Below are positions 5,243 through 6,827 of a stretch of DNA of 6,827 nt, in pieces (the first letter of the stretch is position 1; each line of letters begins with the position of its first letter). The translations under genes and the position numbers were made by a program. The notes under the pieces are model-generated. The model saw only the letters and a list, made by a program, of their open reading frames with translations. It had not been told where the DNA came from and did not search any database. The stretch is from Alphaproteobacteria bacterium (lineage in GTDB: Bacteria; Pseudomonadota; Alphaproteobacteria; Rs-D84). The stretch covers positions 1-6,827 of the forward strand of contig JAKSSZ010000032.1 of assembly GCA_024402835.1 (NCBI GenBank). Direction: 5' to 3'.

Positions 5243-6827
5243 TTGAATTTAACCAAACATTATAAGTTTTTACCGTTGAGTGTATTCTTGGTATCCAATA
5301 ATGGTATTGCCGATGATTTTCAATCTGCGGCAAAATTGTTATCTGCTGCTCGTCGTGGCGATACTAATACAGTTCAACAATTAATAAATAATGGTGTTGA
5401 TATTAATTATGTTGATAATACTGGCATGTCTTTGGTTTGTACTGCTGTAATGAATAATGATACGCGTGCAATACAGATTTTACAGATGTATGGTGCCGAT
5501 GCATCAAAATGTGATAAACAAATTAAAAATTACAAAAATAAATTAAATAAATCTGTCAATGGGGACAAGGGGGGCTTTTTTAGTGGTCTTGACTCATCAC
5601 ATGTTTTGGCTTTGTCTGCTGCTGGTGTTGCTGCTGCTGTTGGTGGATTGGCTGTTATGACTGATTTATTTGACCCGGACAATGGAAACAGTAACTCTGG
5701 TGGCTCCAGCGGTTCCCGTGGTCAGGGTGGTGGTGATAATGATAAAAAGACTGCTACTTTTTCTACTTTTTACGGGCCTGCAATGATTGGTTCTGATGGT
5801 AAACTTGATACAACATATAATTATGACGAAGAACTTAATTATTACAGTTCAACAGACGGAATTATAAAAGATAATTATACGTTGATGACGGCTGGCGGGT
5901 CTAACTATTTATTAATGATGTATGGTTATTCGCCGTTTGCTCGTGGTTATTTGGGACAAAGAACTTTACGTAATGGTTCAACTGGTATGCCACTATATCT
6001 TGGTGATGGTGAAAATACATATAAAATAGAAAATACTTTGGTCACTGGTGGAAAACCAATAAATGTTGCTTTGATATCCAGCAACGGAATAAACGCAAAA
6101 ACAGATACCTCGTTGGGTGAATATGATGAAACACAGGGACTGTGGAACGTAAAATTATATTCAACATTAAATGGAAATACTGTGAATCCCGCATCATCAA
6201 ATATGGTGTACAGTAAATATTATAATAATGATTTAAATGTCACAGTTCAAAATGCTGTTAGTGGTGACGTTGTTCGTGAAGATAAAATTTTGTTATCATC
6301 ATTTGATTTGTCTGATTCTGGAACAGCAATACATAATGCTGGTGCATCTGGTTATGATAATTTACTTGCAAAAGTTATTGTTGGCGAAACTGGTGGTTAT
6401 AAAAATGCTGACTATGTTGGTTTTTTACCAAATGGACAATTAACGGTATATAAAACGGGTGGCGGTAAAAAATATGTAACGGTTGCCGATGGTGATAAAC
6501 AAGCCGTTGGTACTTATACAAAAGAAGATTCTAAATTTACATCTTTAACATTGGGTGATTTTACTGCTGATGAAATAACTGCTTTTGATGTTATGCCGTT
6601 GGGAACATCAACAGATAATACTGTATATGATTATGGATTCATTGCAACTGATACAGATGATAACAAGGCTACCATGTACACAGGTTATATTGGTTTGGAT
6701 AATTTGTTATATGTTGTAAATGGTAAAAAATTAATAAAGGTTGCAACAGAAAATATAAATACAGAATCAAACAAGATAACAATAGACAGCACAGAATATG
6801 ATATTGAAAATTATGATTCTACAAATA
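5243..6827 (+). CDS. Exported ankyrin-repeat protein with long beta-rich region (3' end outside window)
   Basis: The frame is open from the TAA at 5228-5230 to the window edge: 528 codons with no stop. No ATG exists near the 5' end; TTG 5243 is chosen for its spacing from AAAGTGAGA and because it begins a signal peptide (residues 1-23: K5, K8, hydrophobic 9-18, G-I-A before D24). Two ankyrin repeats follow (about 32-61 and 62-91), with the usual NNGVDIN-YVDNTG and YGADAS turns. Residues 120-140 are a Gly/Ala-rich hydrophobic segment (LSAAGVAAAVGGLAV), then a Gly/Ser linker (147-164). Residues 170-528 are Asn/Asp/Tyr/Gly/Thr-rich, mostly short beta strands, with no Cys and repeated motifs of the DYVGFLPNGQL type (390-400). 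This suggests a secreted or surface-exposed passenger-like domain. A C-terminal autotransporter barrel may lie beyond the window, but that is a guess. It resembles remembered ankyrin proteins of uncultured gut Alphaproteobacteria. No protease triad or other active site is visible in the portion seen. Confidence 0.85.
   Translation, partial: MNLTKHYKFLPLSVFLVSNNGIADDFQSAAKLLSAARRGDTNTVQQLINNGVDINYVDNTGMSLVCTAVMNNDTRAIQILQMYGADASKCDKQIKNYKNKLNKSVNGDKGGFFSGLDSSHVLALSAAGVAAAVGGLAVMTDLFDPDNGNSNSGGSSGSRGQGGGDNDKKTATFSTFYGPAMIGSDGKLDTTYNYDEELNYYSSTDGIIKDNYTLMTAGGSNYLLMMYGYSPFARGYLGQRTLRNGSTGMPLYLGDGENTYKIENTLVTGGKPINVALISSNGINAKTDTSLGEYDETQGLWNVKLYSTLNGNTVNPASSNMVYSKYYNNDLNVTVQNAVSGDVVREDKILLSSFDLSDSGTAIHNAGASGYDNLLAKVIVGETGGYKNADYVGFLPNGQLTVYKTGGGKKYVTVADGDKQAVGTYTKEDSKFTSLTLGDFTADEITAFDVMPLGTSTDNTVYDYGFIATDTDDNKATMYTGYIGLDNLLYVVNGKKLIKVATENINTESNKITIDSTEYDIENYDSTN

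Noticed and set aside
6055..6110. Subtilase-like 'PINVALISSNGINA' resembling the S8 peptidase V-A-V-I-D-S-G aspartate motif
   Set aside because: The catalytic Asp position is Ser, and no G-T-H-V histidine motif or G-T-S serine motif follows in the available sequence, so a protease call is not supported.
6237..6443. 68-aa plus-strand ORF inside the ankyrin gene
   Set aside because: It is out of frame within a continuous 528-codon reading frame that has better protein character.

Overview
The window is AT-rich (about one third GC by eye) and uses the standard bacterial code. It holds six open reading frames that meet at one divergent intergenic region (5106-5242). To the left, five tightly packed genes run on the minus strand, from about 5100 down to 15. 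To the right, one large gene runs on the plus strand from a TTG at 5243 and is still open at the window edge. There are no RNA genes, insertion sequences, CRISPR arrays or recognisable metabolic genes.

The style of these proteins suggests an uncultured, host-associated Alphaproteobacterium (gut 'Azospirillum-like'/RF32/Enterousia-type lineages). They are small-genome-like, Lys/Asn/Asp-rich, exported and cysteine-rich, next to an exported ankyrin protein. This rests on remembered resemblance, not a database search.

Minus-strand operon, in transcription order: (A) 5096-4215, an exported protein with 20 Cys carrying two six-cysteine helical modules; (B) 4214-2580, a 544-aa exported protein with two more copies of that module, a Gly/Ala-rich hydrophobic segment, a charged hendecad coiled coil and a Cys-rich tail of EGF-like spacing; (C) 2556-1831, an exported protein made of three tandem four-cysteine modules; (D) 1828-1397, a signal peptide plus coiled coil; (E) 1421-15, a 468-aa Cys-rich protein without its own signal peptide or ribosome binding site. 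D and E overlap by 25 nt in different frames. They look like the two halves of one exported protein of about 604 aa broken by a single-base frameshift near 1433. Junctions are 0-23 nt or overlapping, with no internal terminators, so one transcript is likely.

The plus-strand gene encodes a signal peptide, two ankyrin repeats, a Gly/Ala-rich hydrophobic segment, a Gly/Ser linker and a long beta-rich region. It looks like a large envelope or surface protein whose C-terminus lies outside the window.

Divergent promoters, both of the form TTGCT(A/T)-17 bp-TAT(G/A)(A/C)T, and a shared AAAGTGAGA ribosome-binding segment suggest the two transcription units are expressed together. None of the proteins can be given a biochemical function from sequence alone. 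The shared theme is a disulfide-rich envelope or secreted assembly. The cluster as a whole, the repeated Cys modules and the frameshifted gene are the points of interest.
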